This document shows, piece after piece, positions 43,629 to 51,965 of a DNA stretch of 64,000 bases. Both the position numbers and the translations under genes were made by a program. The first letter of the stretch is position 1; each line of letters begins with the position of its first letter. Origin of the DNA: JBFLYC01 sp040756735 (lineage in GTDB: Bacteria; Bacillota; DSM-16504; Desulfitibacterales; Desulfitibacteraceae); NCBI GenBank assembly GCA_040756735.1, contig JBFLYC010000017.1, positions 3,552-67,551 of the forward strand, in the 5' to 3' direction. Below the pieces are notes generated by a model. It was given only the letters and a program-made list of their open reading frames with translations. It did no database searches and was not told the origin of the DNA.

Positions 43629-43895
43629 ATGGAACTATTTGAATTTATCATCTATGCTGTAATAATAGTTTTTGTTGCCTCATTATTGACCTTTTCTTTA
43701 TCTAGGAGGTTCTCGCAAAAAATCATTAAATACATTCCTGCAGTAGCATGCCTTGCGGGAGCAGTTGGTTTTGGGATTGCAGCTTATGTAATGCAGGATA
43801 TCCAAAGTATCAAGTTGATGTTTTGGGCATTCTTTTCCTTTATTGGATTTATTTCAGCCTTTTCCACTGTTCTTGCCATAGAAAAAAGCAAATAA
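43629..43895 (+). CDS. Small three-helix membrane protein
   Basis: 88 residues; ATG 43629 follows aaagggagg. Three hydrophobic segments (FIIYAVIIVFVASLLTFSLS, AVACLAGAVGFGIAAYVM, LMFWAFFSFIGFISAFSTVL) separated by short basic loops. Resembles YesK-like small integral membrane proteins. Function unknown. It shares the strand with the PPOX and 34-residue genes and may be part of one transcript. Confidence 0.65.
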   Translation: MELFEFIIYAVIIVFVASLLTFSLSRRFSQKIIKYIPAVACLAGAVGFGIAAYVMQDIQSIKLMFWAFFSFIGFISAFSTVLAIEKSK

Positions 43896-44025
43896 TATGA
43901 TTATACTCTTGGGTAATTATAGATAATATAAATATAATATAATCAAGGGGATACACCTGCTGTTATTGGATACGAGAAGTTGGCTTTTTGAATTAAGAAT
44001 ATCCCCTATCTATGGAGGGATTTTA

Positions 44026-44580
44026 ATGCGGGAATATCAACATTACAAGGGGCAAAAGCCCAGGAGTATTTGGCCTATTGTGTTAGCTGTGGTTATATCT
44101 GCCCTTGTGACAGGTTTTGCTGTTTACTGGTGGCAGACAGCTGCCATGGCACAAGAGAGGGACAGTTTTAGGCAAACCCGGCAGGAACTGCAGCAAAAGA
44201 TAGACAATCTTCAAAGTGAAGTGGATGAACTACAGGGGCAGGATGATGGAACTGTTCCAGGACAGGATGATGTTGCTATATCAAGAAAACCTAAACCAGG
44301 CTGGGAACAGTACTTCCCTACAGCAGAAACCACGACACTAACAGGAAAATCTGTTAATGAGGTACGTGAGCTGCTGGGCGAACCGCCTGTGTTAGTTAGG
44401 AGTATAGCGGTTAATCCAGAATTTAACAGGGAAGTATGGGTTTTTCATCCCTTTGATGAGGATCCTACAGGCTTGTACATTTTTTTTAAGGGAAATCAAC
44501 TGGTTAACAGCAGGCTTGATGAATTCCCAGGACTTCGGGATGCATATTTTTGGGGAGATGAAGAATTCTGGAATCAATAG
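44026..44580 (+). CDS. Membrane-anchored protein with coiled coil, unknown function
   Basis: 184 residues. The start is ATG 44026 after ggaggga; a TTG at 43966 lacks such a site. One N-terminal transmembrane helix (WPIVLAVVISALVTGFAVYW) is followed by a coil (FRQTRQELQQKIDNLQSEVD), a linker and an external domain with GKSVNEVRELLGEPPVLVRS and FNREVWVFHPFDEDPTGLYI, FFKGNQL. The GKS..EV...LGEP pattern resembles SmpA/BamE-like small beta-alpha domains. Probably exposed outside the membrane. Confidence 0.7.
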   Translation: MREYQHYKGQKPRSIWPIVLAVVISALVTGFAVYWWQTAAMAQERDSFRQTRQELQQKIDNLQSEVDELQGQDDGTVPGQDDVAISRKPKPGWEQYFPTAETTTLTGKSVNEVRELLGEPPVLVRSIAVNPEFNREVWVFHPFDEDPTGLYIFFKGNQLVNSRLDEFPGLRDAYFWGDEEFWNQ

Positions 44581-44597
44581 TGGGAGAGGATAACCAC

Positions 44598-44854
44598 ATG
44601 AGCAGGTTTGATGAGAGGGATACTATTTTTGCACGAATGGCTTACAAGAAAGGCAGCAAGCCCTATATTGACTATTACCAGAGGAACCCTGACAGAAAAG
44701 AAATGGATGATAAGCTAAGGGACATGCCCTTTCAATACAAGGGGGTAAAAGGGCAGAGGACTTTATGGATCCCTTGATTCCTGAAGCAGCCTTTAAATTC
44801 CTGGCAGACATCAAAACCGGGCCTTTTAAGAAAAAGGTCCTGGAATGGTTATAA
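44598..44854 (+). pseudogene. Fragment of an epoxyqueuosine-reductase-like protein
   Basis: Reads MSRFDERDTIFARMAYKKGS then PYIDYYQRNPDRKEMDDKLR and DMPF, a segment seen at the start of QueG-like Fe-S reductases. A frameshift or deletion near 44740 moves the continuation (DPLIPEAAFKFLADIK) to another frame ending at 44854. None of the catalytic or ferredoxin domain remains. The parent family is recalled rather than checked. Confidence 0.6.
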
Positions 44855-44891
44855 TACTTGGTAAATAAAAACATGGGATGGATAATATTTT

Positions 44892-44935
44892 AAGCCTTAT
44901 AAACATTAACTTTATAAGGTTTTAATTTTTTATAT
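44892..44935 (+). terminator. Strong intrinsic terminator
   Basis: ccttataaa (44895-44903), loop cattaac, tttataagg (44911-44919), flanked by aag and ttt that extend the stem to 12 pairs with one wobble, then aattttttatatatttttt. It closes the upstream transcript before the sigma operon. Confidence 0.85.
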
Positions 44936-44941
44936 ATTTTT

Positions 44942-44970
44942 TGAAACTATTTTTTTATGATGATCGTATA
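44942..44970 (+). promoter_or_regulatory. ECF (SigW-type) promoter of the sigma operon
   Basis: tgaaac (44942-44947), 17 bases, cgtata (44965-44970). This fits the consensus of cell-envelope-stress ECF sigma factors (TGAAAC-N16/17-CGTA). It lies 30 bases before the start of the ECF sigma gene, implying positive autoregulation. The site also argues against a GTG start at 44980, which would be almost at the transcript end. Confidence 0.8.
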
Positions 44971-45000
44971 AAGGTATAGGTGGCGAAAGAAGGGATCCTG

Positions 45001-45600
45001 GTGGATTTAGTAAGTTGCATAGATAGAGTGTTAAAGGGAGAAAGAGAATACTTCAATGGAATAGTTAAGCATTTTCAGGGACCGGTCTACAATACCGTAT
45101 ATAGAATGATAGGTGACAAAGAAGAAGCTAAAGACCTGACCCAGGATGTTTTCCTTAAGGTATATAAAAACCTGGCCGCCTATGACAGACAGGTGAAATT
45201 ATCTACCTGGATCTACAAGATAGCTACCAATACTTGTATCGATTTTTTAAGAAAAAAAAGGGAAATGCTCATGGATGAAGTACAACAGGAAGGCATAGAT
45301 GCGAAAACCATTGTATTTGCGTCTACTTCCAAGGATACATCTCCTGAACTAGCCTTAGAAAATAAAGAGTTAAAAACTCTGTTGCATGGACAAATCGGCA
45401 AGCTCCCGGAAAATTATAAAGCTGTAGTTGTTTTAAAATATGTGAATGATTTAACCTTTGAGGAAATTGCCCAGGCCCTTGATCAGCCGGTAAATACCAT
45501 AAAGACCAGGTTGTACAGGGCACGGGAAATGCTAAGAGACAGTTTAAGGGAAATAATTGTAGAAGAAAGGAGAGACTGTGGATGGACTGCCAGGAAATAA
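45001..45600 (+). CDS. ECF-type RNA polymerase sigma factor (SigW-like)
   Basis: 199 residues. GTG 45001 follows gaaggga and fits the promoter position. Region 2: NTVYRMIGDKEEAKDLTQDV, FLKVYKNLAAYDRQVKLSTW, IYKIATNTCIDFLRKKR. Region 4: LPENYKAVVVLKYVNDLTFE, EIAQALDQPVNTIKTRLYRA. Directs transcription of envelope-stress genes. Its stop overlaps the anti-sigma start by 19 bases. The two large membrane genes behind it are the nearest regulon members. Confidence 0.93.
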   Translation: MDLVSCIDRVLKGEREYFNGIVKHFQGPVYNTVYRMIGDKEEAKDLTQDVFLKVYKNLAAYDRQVKLSTWIYKIATNTCIDFLRKKREMLMDEVQQEGIDAKTIVFASTSKDTSPELALENKELKTLLHGQIGKLPENYKAVVVLKYVNDLTFEEIAQALDQPVNTIKTRLYRAREMLRDSLREIIVEERRDCGWTARK

Positions 45601-46178
45601 GAATTAAAATACATGAATTGTTAGATAATCCCCAGGGGGTTGAGGAGATGGAGCGCAGGCGCGTTCTAACCCACAGTCACTCATGTCCTGATTGCGCTGC
45701 ACTTTGGAAAGACCTCCAAAGGATTGAAATGGGATTTTTGGAAATGGAGGTTCTTGAACCACCTTGCGATTATTCCCAGATAGATTGGGATGAATTAGCC
45801 AAGGCAGAATTGGGGTCTGATCCTTTTGCATTCGATTATACAGCGCCCAAGTTCTCCACCTGGTTTTTAATGAGTCTGGGTAGTCTTGTAATTTTAGCCC
45901 TTAGTTTGTGGGCAGTGATTACAGTACCGCACTGGTGGGGTTTAATTAGGGATGTTGCAGCCCTGGAATTCCCTGGCTGGCTGGAGTTTACCCAGATACT
46001 CACTCAAATGATGCTATATGTGAAAGAAATATCCATGGGGATAGTCTTGATAAGCTCTTTTTGGCAGGGCGCCTTGTATTTTGTACTTAACAACTTTGCT
46101 GCTGTTACTGGAGCAGCGCTGGCATCGCTGTCAATACTAGTATATTTATTAAAGAATAAAAACCCGGTTGCAGCATAA
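45582..46178 (+). CDS. Zinc-binding anti-sigma factor (ZAS/zf-HC2 type)
   Basis: 198 residues; ATG 45582 has aaggag upstream. The N-terminal ZAS motif is H31-x3-C35-x2-C38 (THSHSCPDC), which holds the sigma factor in the cytoplasm. Two or three transmembrane helices follow (TWFLMSLGSLVILALSLWAV, ISMGIVLISSFWQGALYFVL, AVTGAALASLSILVYLL). The stimulus would release the sigma through this membrane part. Confidence 0.9.
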   Translation: MDCQEIRIKIHELLDNPQGVEEMERRRVLTHSHSCPDCAALWKDLQRIEMGFLEMEVLEPPCDYSQIDWDELAKAELGSDPFAFDYTAPKFSTWFLMSLGSLVILALSLWAVITVPHWWGLIRDVAALEFPGWLEFTQILTQMMLYVKEISMGIVLISSFWQGALYFVLNNFAAVTGAALASLSILVYLLKNKNPVAA

Positions 46179-46239
46179 TGCTTTTTAAAATACCGCAGAA
46201 ATACACTTTTAGTTTAAAGAAATAGAGGAGATGAAGCTC

Positions 46240-47313
46240 ATGTTTAAAGGAAAAAGGTTCATTTTAAGTTTAGCCGTCCTATTGTTGTTTCTTCTTGCCT
46301 GGTCTGGTGTTGGTTTGGCCCAGGAACGAGAAGGAGACGTGCTTCAACTGGTGGGTGATATAGTAATCACTGAAGGACAGGTCATTGAAGGAAATGTAGT
46401 TAACCTAAAGGGTAATATTACGGTGTCGGGTAAGGTGCTGGGGGATGTGTTCACCATGCTCGGCAATATTACCCTTAAAGATACTGCTCAAGTATTAGGT
46501 GATGTAGTGGTTCTTAAGGGTGATGTGATCAGGAGTGAAGGCGCTGTCATTGGCGGGAACATTGTATCGGGAGGACAGATTAGTAATCTCAGATTTGGCG
46601 ATAGATATACCAGAATTACTGATCAATCCGGCAGGGTTGAATATTACCTTCCGAATAACCAGGTGGCGCGACAGCATTATGCTACAAGTTTTGCCGCCTC
46701 AATCCTGCAGTTATTAGGACTATTAGGCTTGGCTGCCATTGGCATTAGTGTCTTTCCCAAATATTTAGGCACAATGGCAGCAGAGCTAAGGCGCGACATC
46801 CTCAGGATATTTTTGGTAGGTCTGGCCGGATGGGTAATCTATCCCTTTGTAATGCTGGTGTTTGCTGTGACTATTATTGGTATCCCTGTTACTATATTAA
46901 TGGCCTTACTGGTGCCGGTTATTATACTTATTGGTACGGTGATAATTGCTATAGCTCTTGGGGGTCGACTTAGAAATATGTTAAGCAGCGCCTTTAACTG
47001 GGCGAAGGAAGCAAATCTGCTCATTGAGGGTTTATTAGGAATTTTGGCGCTGTGGTTGGTAAGCAAAGCGCCCTTTGTGGGATGGCTTGTGATACCGGCA
47101 GTTGCTATCTTTGGTCTGGGAGTAATATTAACTACCAAATTTGGCACAAATAAGCCATGGTTTAAGAAAAAAGAAGCAAGACCAATTAATGAAGCAGAAC
47201 CGATTAACAATGAAAATATGCAGAAAAATAATGATATACAAAATAATGAAGATATTCAAGAAAAGTTAGAGGAACCAGTTAGTGGGGAGGAAGGCGAAAA
47301 TGAAATTAAATAA
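46240..47313 (+). CDS. Beta-solenoid (bactofilin-like) membrane protein 1
   Basis: 357 residues. ATG 46240 lies nine bases after gaggag; ATG 46231 is too close to it. A signal peptide (ending GVGLAQE) is followed by short repeats such as GQVIEGNVVNLKGNITVSGK, VLGDVFTMLGNITLKDTAQV and LGDVVVLKGDVI, i.e. a small polymer-forming beta solenoid outside the membrane. Then come four or five transmembrane helices (from about 150) and a charged Asn/Glu-rich tail. It belongs to the sigma operon; a role in envelope stress or stability is inferred. Confidence 0.82.
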   Translation: MFKGKRFILSLAVLLLFLLAWSGVGLAQEREGDVLQLVGDIVITEGQVIEGNVVNLKGNITVSGKVLGDVFTMLGNITLKDTAQVLGDVVVLKGDVIRSEGAVIGGNIVSGGQISNLRFGDRYTRITDQSGRVEYYLPNNQVARQHYATSFAASILQLLGLLGLAAIGISVFPKYLGTMAAELRRDILRIFLVGLAGWVIYPFVMLVFAVTIIGIPVTILMALLVPVIILIGTVIIAIALGGRLRNMLSSAFNWAKEANLLIEGLLGILALWLVSKAPFVGWLVIPAVAIFGLGVILTTKFGTNKPWFKKKEARPINEAEPINNENMQKNNDIQNNEDIQEKLEEPVSGEEGENEIK

Positions 47314-48289
47314 TGCTATAACCGGTAAATGCTTAACCAAAGAAAGGTTTTTTATAATAAGTGCAGTGCTTCTGTTAATGCTTGTGCTGCTGCCTGGTGT
47401 GGCTGAGGCAAGAGAGGATGTCGTTCGCTTCGGGGGAAGTATTAATGTGCCGGCAGATCAAGCAGCCGGTAATGTGGTAGCCTTTGGCGGTTCGGTAACC
47501 GTGGAAGGGCAGGCCTATAACGTGGTAGCTTTTGGCGGTCCGGTCAAGTCAACAGGTATAGTAAGGGGGAATGCCATTGCCTTTGGAGGCAGCGCTGTAA
47601 TAGACGGGCCGGTTCACGGTAACATAATAGCCTTTGGCGGTCCGGTACGTTTAGGGGGGAATGCTGTTGTCGGCGGCCAGGTGATTAGTTTTGGCGGTAC
47701 TGTACAGCGCCACCCTGATGCAGAGGTATGGGGAAGTATCAAGGATAATCCCCTAGAGATTATTAGAAGGTCAGTTCCCTTTATGCCCAGTTGGCGGCAT
47801 TATGATTTCCCTGGATTTATGTGGTGGATGAGGGGTGTCAGCGGTATTTTAATGCTTGCCCTAGGTTGGCTGATAGGGGTTTTACTCCCAAAAAACACTG
47901 CAAATGTTGCTTCAGTGATTTCTCAAGAGGGTTTGAAGTCCTTTGGCCTGGGTTTCTTGTTAAAAATCTTTGCAATTCCCATTAGTATAGCCCTGCTGAT
48001 TACAGTACTGGGCATACCTTTGATACCTATTTTCTGGCTGTTTTTATGGGCTGCCCAGCTGTTTGGTCTAGCTGCATTGGGATTATTCATAGGCAAGAAG
48101 GTCTTGGAGAAGCCTGATAAGCAGGTTAGTATTGGCTTAACAATACTCCTTGGCCTGCTGATCTTAGCAGTGATCAGGATGGCGCCCTTTGCAGGCGGGT
48201 TAGCCCTGTTCTTGGCCAAGAGCATAGGGTTGGGCGCAGTATTGATATCCAAGTTCGGAACCAAGCAAGACATTCTGATTGGCAGCTAA
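47300..48289 (+). CDS. Beta-solenoid (bactofilin-like) membrane protein 2
   Basis: 329 residues; ATG 47300 lies after ggggaggaagg and overlaps gene 1 by 14 bases. Same plan as its neighbour: signal peptide ending GVAEARE, solenoid repeats built on VVAFGGSVTVEG, NVVAFGGPVKSTG and NIIAFGGPVRLGG, then four transmembrane helices (IPISIALLITVLGIPLIPIF and others). The strict AFGG periodicity differs from the LKG/LG type of gene 1, so these are old paralogs rather than a recent copy. Presumably ECF-sigma controlled. Confidence 0.82.
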   Translation: MKLNNAITGKCLTKERFFIISAVLLLMLVLLPGVAEAREDVVRFGGSINVPADQAAGNVVAFGGSVTVEGQAYNVVAFGGPVKSTGIVRGNAIAFGGSAVIDGPVHGNIIAFGGPVRLGGNAVVGGQVISFGGTVQRHPDAEVWGSIKDNPLEIIRRSVPFMPSWRHYDFPGFMWWMRGVSGILMLALGWLIGVLLPKNTANVASVISQEGLKSFGLGFLLKIFAIPISIALLITVLGIPLIPIFWLFLWAAQLFGLAALGLFIGKKVLEKPDKQVSIGLTILLGLLILAVIRMAPFAGGLALFLAKSIGLGAVLISKFGTKQDILIGS

Positions 48290-48450
48290 ACTATTTTCTA
48301 CTTATTGATAATTTTCGACCTGTGCAATAGCCATCAAACTTTCAAGCAGTCCATGTTGGGCAAAACAGAAGAATTCCATATTGATGTCAGAGCAGCAAAT
48401 GTCGGTGAGGGCTACTTGGATGATCGCTCGCAGGAGGTGTCGTAACCTCA

Positions 48451-48591
48451 ATGAAATACATTATGCAGCATCCGGATAAGGTAATGGCTCTTACAATTGA
48501 TCATATACAGATAACGCTGATAGCGGTTCTGGCATCAGTTATTATAGGTCAGGTTGGGCGCCTCAACTTCAAGAGGCAGTGCTGGAGGTAA
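48451..48591 (+). pseudogene. Osmoprotectant ABC permease (OpuCB-like), N-terminal remnant
   Basis: ATG 48451, 13 bases after ggaggtg, reads MKYIMQHPDKVMALTIDHIQ, ITLIAVLASVIIGQ, the usual N-terminus and first helix of OpuCB/OpuBB permeases. The frame then passes into unrelated sequence and stops at 48591. A deletion joins it to the amidotransferase gene that follows. Short coding-like scraps before it (48330-48445) may be the tail of a lost upstream gene; no family recognised. Confidence 0.65.
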
Positions 48592-49124
48592 AACCGGCGG
48601 AGTTTTTAGTGCTGCATTATACCCAGGTGTCCCAAGCCTTAATAAAGGAGCATGGGATTAATTATGTGATCTTATCCGGCAGGGCCAACTCTGATTGGGG
48701 CGAAGGCGAAATGCTGCTTTATGAAAAGGTCTTTGAGTTGATCAGGGCATGCCCTGTACCTTTATTGGGTATTTGTGCCGGACTGCAGTTAATTGCTCTT
48801 GCATATGGCGCTAAAATGGATTACATTTGTTCCAGGAATAAAGAATTAGCCATAGAAAAGGGCTACCTGCCTGTCAAGATACTCACTGGAGATAAAATCT
48901 TTCATGGATTAGATGCTGAGATCACAGTTTTCCAGCAGCATTATTGTGAAGTCAAAGAGCTGCCAGGAGGATTTTTTCACCTTGCATCCTCTGATGTTTC
49001 TTACATACAATGTATCAAAGATGGTCAAAGGGATGTCTATGGTGTGCAATTTCATCCTGAAAGGTATACTGATGATTATCCTCACGGCAGGGTAATTCTA
49101 GAAAACTTTTTCAGTCTTAGCTAA
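48579..49124 (+). CDS. Class I glutamine amidotransferase-like protein, probably 5'-truncated
   Basis: 181 residues from GTG 48579. The nucleophile elbow is LLGICAGLQLIALAYGAKM and the His-Glu pair is YGVQFHPERY. The first beta strand of the domain is missing, and the frame is open upstream into the OpuCB remnant, so the original start was deleted. Similar to PabA/TrpG-type or GATase1 stand-alone domains; partner unknown. The remaining catalytic core is intact, but folding without the first strand is doubtful. Confidence 0.6.
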   Translation: MLEVKPAEFLVLHYTQVSQALIKEHGINYVILSGRANSDWGEGEMLLYEKVFELIRACPVPLLGICAGLQLIALAYGAKMDYICSRNKELAIEKGYLPVKILTGDKIFHGLDAEITVFQQHYCEVKELPGGFFHLASSDVSYIQCIKDGQRDVYGVQFHPERYTDDYPHGRVILENFFSLS

Positions 49125-49147
49125 AGGGCAGGAAGAAGGAGCTAACT

Positions 49148-50557
49148 TTGTTATCAGGGGTTTATTTGCTAAGCATCAGTGTTACGCTGTTATTTGTGGC
49201 GGTTGTGAGTATTTATGCTTCTAAGATGGTCAAAAATGTCCAGGACTTCAGTGTCGGAGGGAGAAAACTTGGTGCAGCCCTGGTAGGTGGGTCCCTGGTT
49301 GGAGCTTTTGTTGGAGGGACATCCACCGTTGGTACGGCCCAGGCGGCATATTTGACAGGTTTAAATGGAATTTGGTTTACTTTAGGGGCTGGGTTAAGCT
49401 GCTGGTTTTTGGCCCTGTTTTTAGCCAAACCTCTAAGGAATTCCCAGGTTGAAACCATACCTCAATTAATTGAGTCTTCCTTTGGCGGTCAAGCAGCCAT
49501 TTGGAGTACTTTTTTTATTTCAGTTGGTATTATCATACAAATAGCAGCCCAGGTTTTATCTGCCATCCCCATTGTTTCCCTGATCCTTAATGTATCGCCT
49601 TTACTCGCGGGAACAGTAGTATTTTCCTTGATAATCTGCTGCTCTATTTTTGGAGGAGTGTGGAGCACAGGCTTTGTGGGCATTGTTAAGACCCTGCTGC
49701 TGAATACTGCTTTGCTGGCAGGCGGTTTTGCAGCTTATACTTTGGCAAGGGGGTACTCAGGTTTCCTGGAAGGTTTAGGCAGCGGTCCATGGTTTTCTCT
49801 GTTTCCCCATGGAATAAGTGTAGAGCTTGGTGCAGGAATTTCGGTTATCGTGGGGTTTATCTCAACACAAACCTACCTGCAAATAATCTTTTCGGCTCGC
49901 TCAGCTAAATCGGCACAACTGGGAGCAGTTATCGCAGGCGCCTTGATTCCCCTTACAGGTTTGGCCAGTGTCATGATTGGCATGTTTATGCGGATTAGTT
50001 ATCCTGATATAAATCCTGCCTCTGCCTTGCCATTGTTCATTTTAAAACATTTAAACCCCTGGCTTGGCGGGGTTATCCTGGCAACTCTAATTTTATCTTT
50101 GGTAATGACCGGTGCTGCCTTGACCCTGGGAGCTGCCACCATCTTTACTAAAAATGTCTATCATAAGCTACGTCCAAGAGCTTTAGATAAAGAATTAATC
50201 TGGATATGCAGGTTTTTTATATTACTGGTTGTAATAGCTGTAATGATTTCTGTGACATCAAATGCAAATGCAATGATCCTACAGTGGGCATTTCTTTCCA
50301 TGGCCTTGCGAGGGGCTACAGTGTTTTTCCCTCTTTTAGCAGTGCTGTTTTTTAAAGAGCGAGTATCCCAGAGTACAGGAAAATGGGCTGTGATTCTGGC
50401 ACCTTTAACTGTCATAGTATGGTCTGTTCTGGGCATCAAGCAGATAGACCCTTTATATCCCGGTATGGCGGTCAGTTTTCTTATCCTGGCTCTTGGGTTT
50501 AAATTAAAAAAGGAAAATAATTTGGGACATTCCTCCGACCCCAGCGCTAGACTATAA
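49148..50557 (+). CDS. Sodium:solute symporter family (SSS) permease
   Basis: 469 residues, 12-13 hydrophobic segments. TTG 49148 after aggaagaaggagc. SSS features: SKMVKNVQDFSVGGRKLGAA, LVGAFVGGTSTVGTAQAAYL then TGLNGIWFTLGAGLSC, and FSARSAKSAQLGAVIAGALI near the middle. These transporters import carboxylates, amino acids or related solutes with Na+. It lies just before the decayed MttB region, where uptake of a methylated amine would fit, but this is only contextual. Confidence 0.9.
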   Translation: MLSGVYLLSISVTLLFVAVVSIYASKMVKNVQDFSVGGRKLGAALVGGSLVGAFVGGTSTVGTAQAAYLTGLNGIWFTLGAGLSCWFLALFLAKPLRNSQVETIPQLIESSFGGQAAIWSTFFISVGIIIQIAAQVLSAIPIVSLILNVSPLLAGTVVFSLIICCSIFGGVWSTGFVGIVKTLLLNTALLAGGFAAYTLARGYSGFLEGLGSGPWFSLFPHGISVELGAGISVIVGFISTQTYLQIIFSARSAKSAQLGAVIAGALIPLTGLASVMIGMFMRISYPDINPASALPLFILKHLNPWLGGVILATLILSLVMTGAALTLGAATIFTKNVYHKLRPRALDKELIWICRFFILLVVIAVMISVTSNANAMILQWAFLSMALRGATVFFPLLAVLFFKERVSQSTGKWAVILAPLTVIVWSVLGIKQIDPLYPGMAVSFLILALGFKLKKENNLGHSSDPSARL

Positions 50558-50582
50558 ATGATTGTGTCCCTTTCATAAGTTT

Positions 50583-50712
50583 GGGGACATTCCTCAATAG
50601 TAGAAGTTGGAAGTGGGATGTTAGATGTGTGAATTCTAGAAGTGCTTTGGAGCAATACTAAAATCCAACCTCTCACTTCTCATCTCCCACCTCTAAGTTG
50701 AGGTGTGTCCCC
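50583..50712. repeat. Inverted-repeat element with GGGGACA termini
   Basis: ggggacattcctcaa (50583-50597) and ttgaggtgtgtcccc (50698-50712) are inverted with two mismatches. Related words lie just outside (gggacattcctccg at 50524 and gtgtgtcccc at 50725-50734). It shares the ggggaca.cct and ccccaac vocabulary with the tandem repeats at the right end of the window. Non-coding, between the SSS permease and a broken regulator. Confidence 0.7.
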
Positions 50713-50818
50713 TGACCTTGTTTGGTGTGTCCCCATTCATTTTAATTCTTGGGAGGAAACCGGACACGGGCTATAGAATAGAAATGTATGAAAGTTTTTT
50801 AAATAGGGTGAAGAACTA

Positions 50819-51965
50819 ATGTCAGAATTAAAAGATATTCAAGAATTTGCCCAGGATATAGCGGAAGCCGTGAGCGCTGCCTTGGACATGGGTGTGGAGA
50901 TTATCGATTCATACTTGTTGAGGATAGCCGGTACGGGAGAATCCAAAGAGAAGGTTGGCACAATCATGGCCATGGGGTATATTTGCCGTCATGCGCTAAT
51001 CTGCAAGCAGCCTTTCTGACAATCATTAATTCCATCGACTTAGGTGTAATTGCGGTTAATTCTGATGGTTTTATTACCCAGGTAAACCCAGCCGCAGCTG
51101 ATATTCTTGGTCTTTTAGCCTCAGACTTGATAGGCAGCAGCATAAAGGCAGTGCTGCCCCAGTCACCCTTATGTAAGATTTTGCAAAAACAGGAGGTTGA
51201 TGGAGAACAAGTTTTGAATTATCAGATAGGAACAAGGCGTGTTAGGGTTTTAAGCTATTGTTATCCTGTTATCACTGATGGTGTTTTAACGGGAGCTATT
51301 GAAGCTTTTTACCGAATGGCGGATGTGCAAAAGACTGCAGAGAGATGGTCAGGAACAGAGTACCAGGCAACCCTGGCCGAAATCATAGGCGACAGTGAAG
51401 AGATAAAGGAAGTAAAGGCCAAGGTTTTACAGATAGCCGGGTCCAACTCTACTGTTTTGATTGAAGGGGAGAGCGGGACAGGCAAGGAGCTTTTTGCCAG
51501 GGCAATTCATGCAGCCAGCCCTAGAGCCAACAAACCTTTAAAGATTATCAACTGCAGCGCGATACCTGACAATTTGTTAGAAAGTGAATTGTTCGGTTAT
51601 GATGAGGGGGCTTTTACCGGCGCAAAAATTGGGGGTAAGGTTGGGAAATTTGAACTTGCAGAGGGCGGTACAATTTTTTTAGATGAACTGGGAGAACTCC
51701 CAATGTACTTGCAGGCATAACTATTAAGGGTTGTGCAAAATAGGACTATTGAAAGAGTAGGGGGAAACAAGGAGATTAAAGTAAATGTTAGAATTATTGC
51801 AGCTACCAACAGGGATATTGAAAAGATGGTAGCGGCTGGAGAGTTTAGATCTGACCTCTATTACAGGCTTAATGTTATCCCTTTGAAAATACCTCCCCTG
51901 CGTGAACGCCAAGAGGATATTCCCATATTGGTGGATTTCTTTAAGCCCCTTGAAGATGGAGCACA
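50819..51965 (+). pseudogene. Sigma-54-dependent PAS/AAA+ regulator, decayed
   Basis: Three defects are visible. The N-terminal sensory piece (IQEFAQDIAEAVSAALDMGV to MAMGYICRHAL) breaks off at about 50997 and joins, in another frame, a PAS domain (IINSIDLGVIAVNSDGFITQ). The AAA+ domain is good (IEGESGTGKELFARAIHAAS, GYDEGAFTGAKIGGK, FLDELGELPMYLQA), but the next codon is TAA at 51718, where homologues have Lys; the frame then continues LLRVVQNRTIERVGGNKEIK and RSDLYYRLNVIPLKIPPLRE. After LVDFF (about 51945) homology ends and MttB sequence begins. The Fis-type HTH is absent. Confidence 0.88.
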
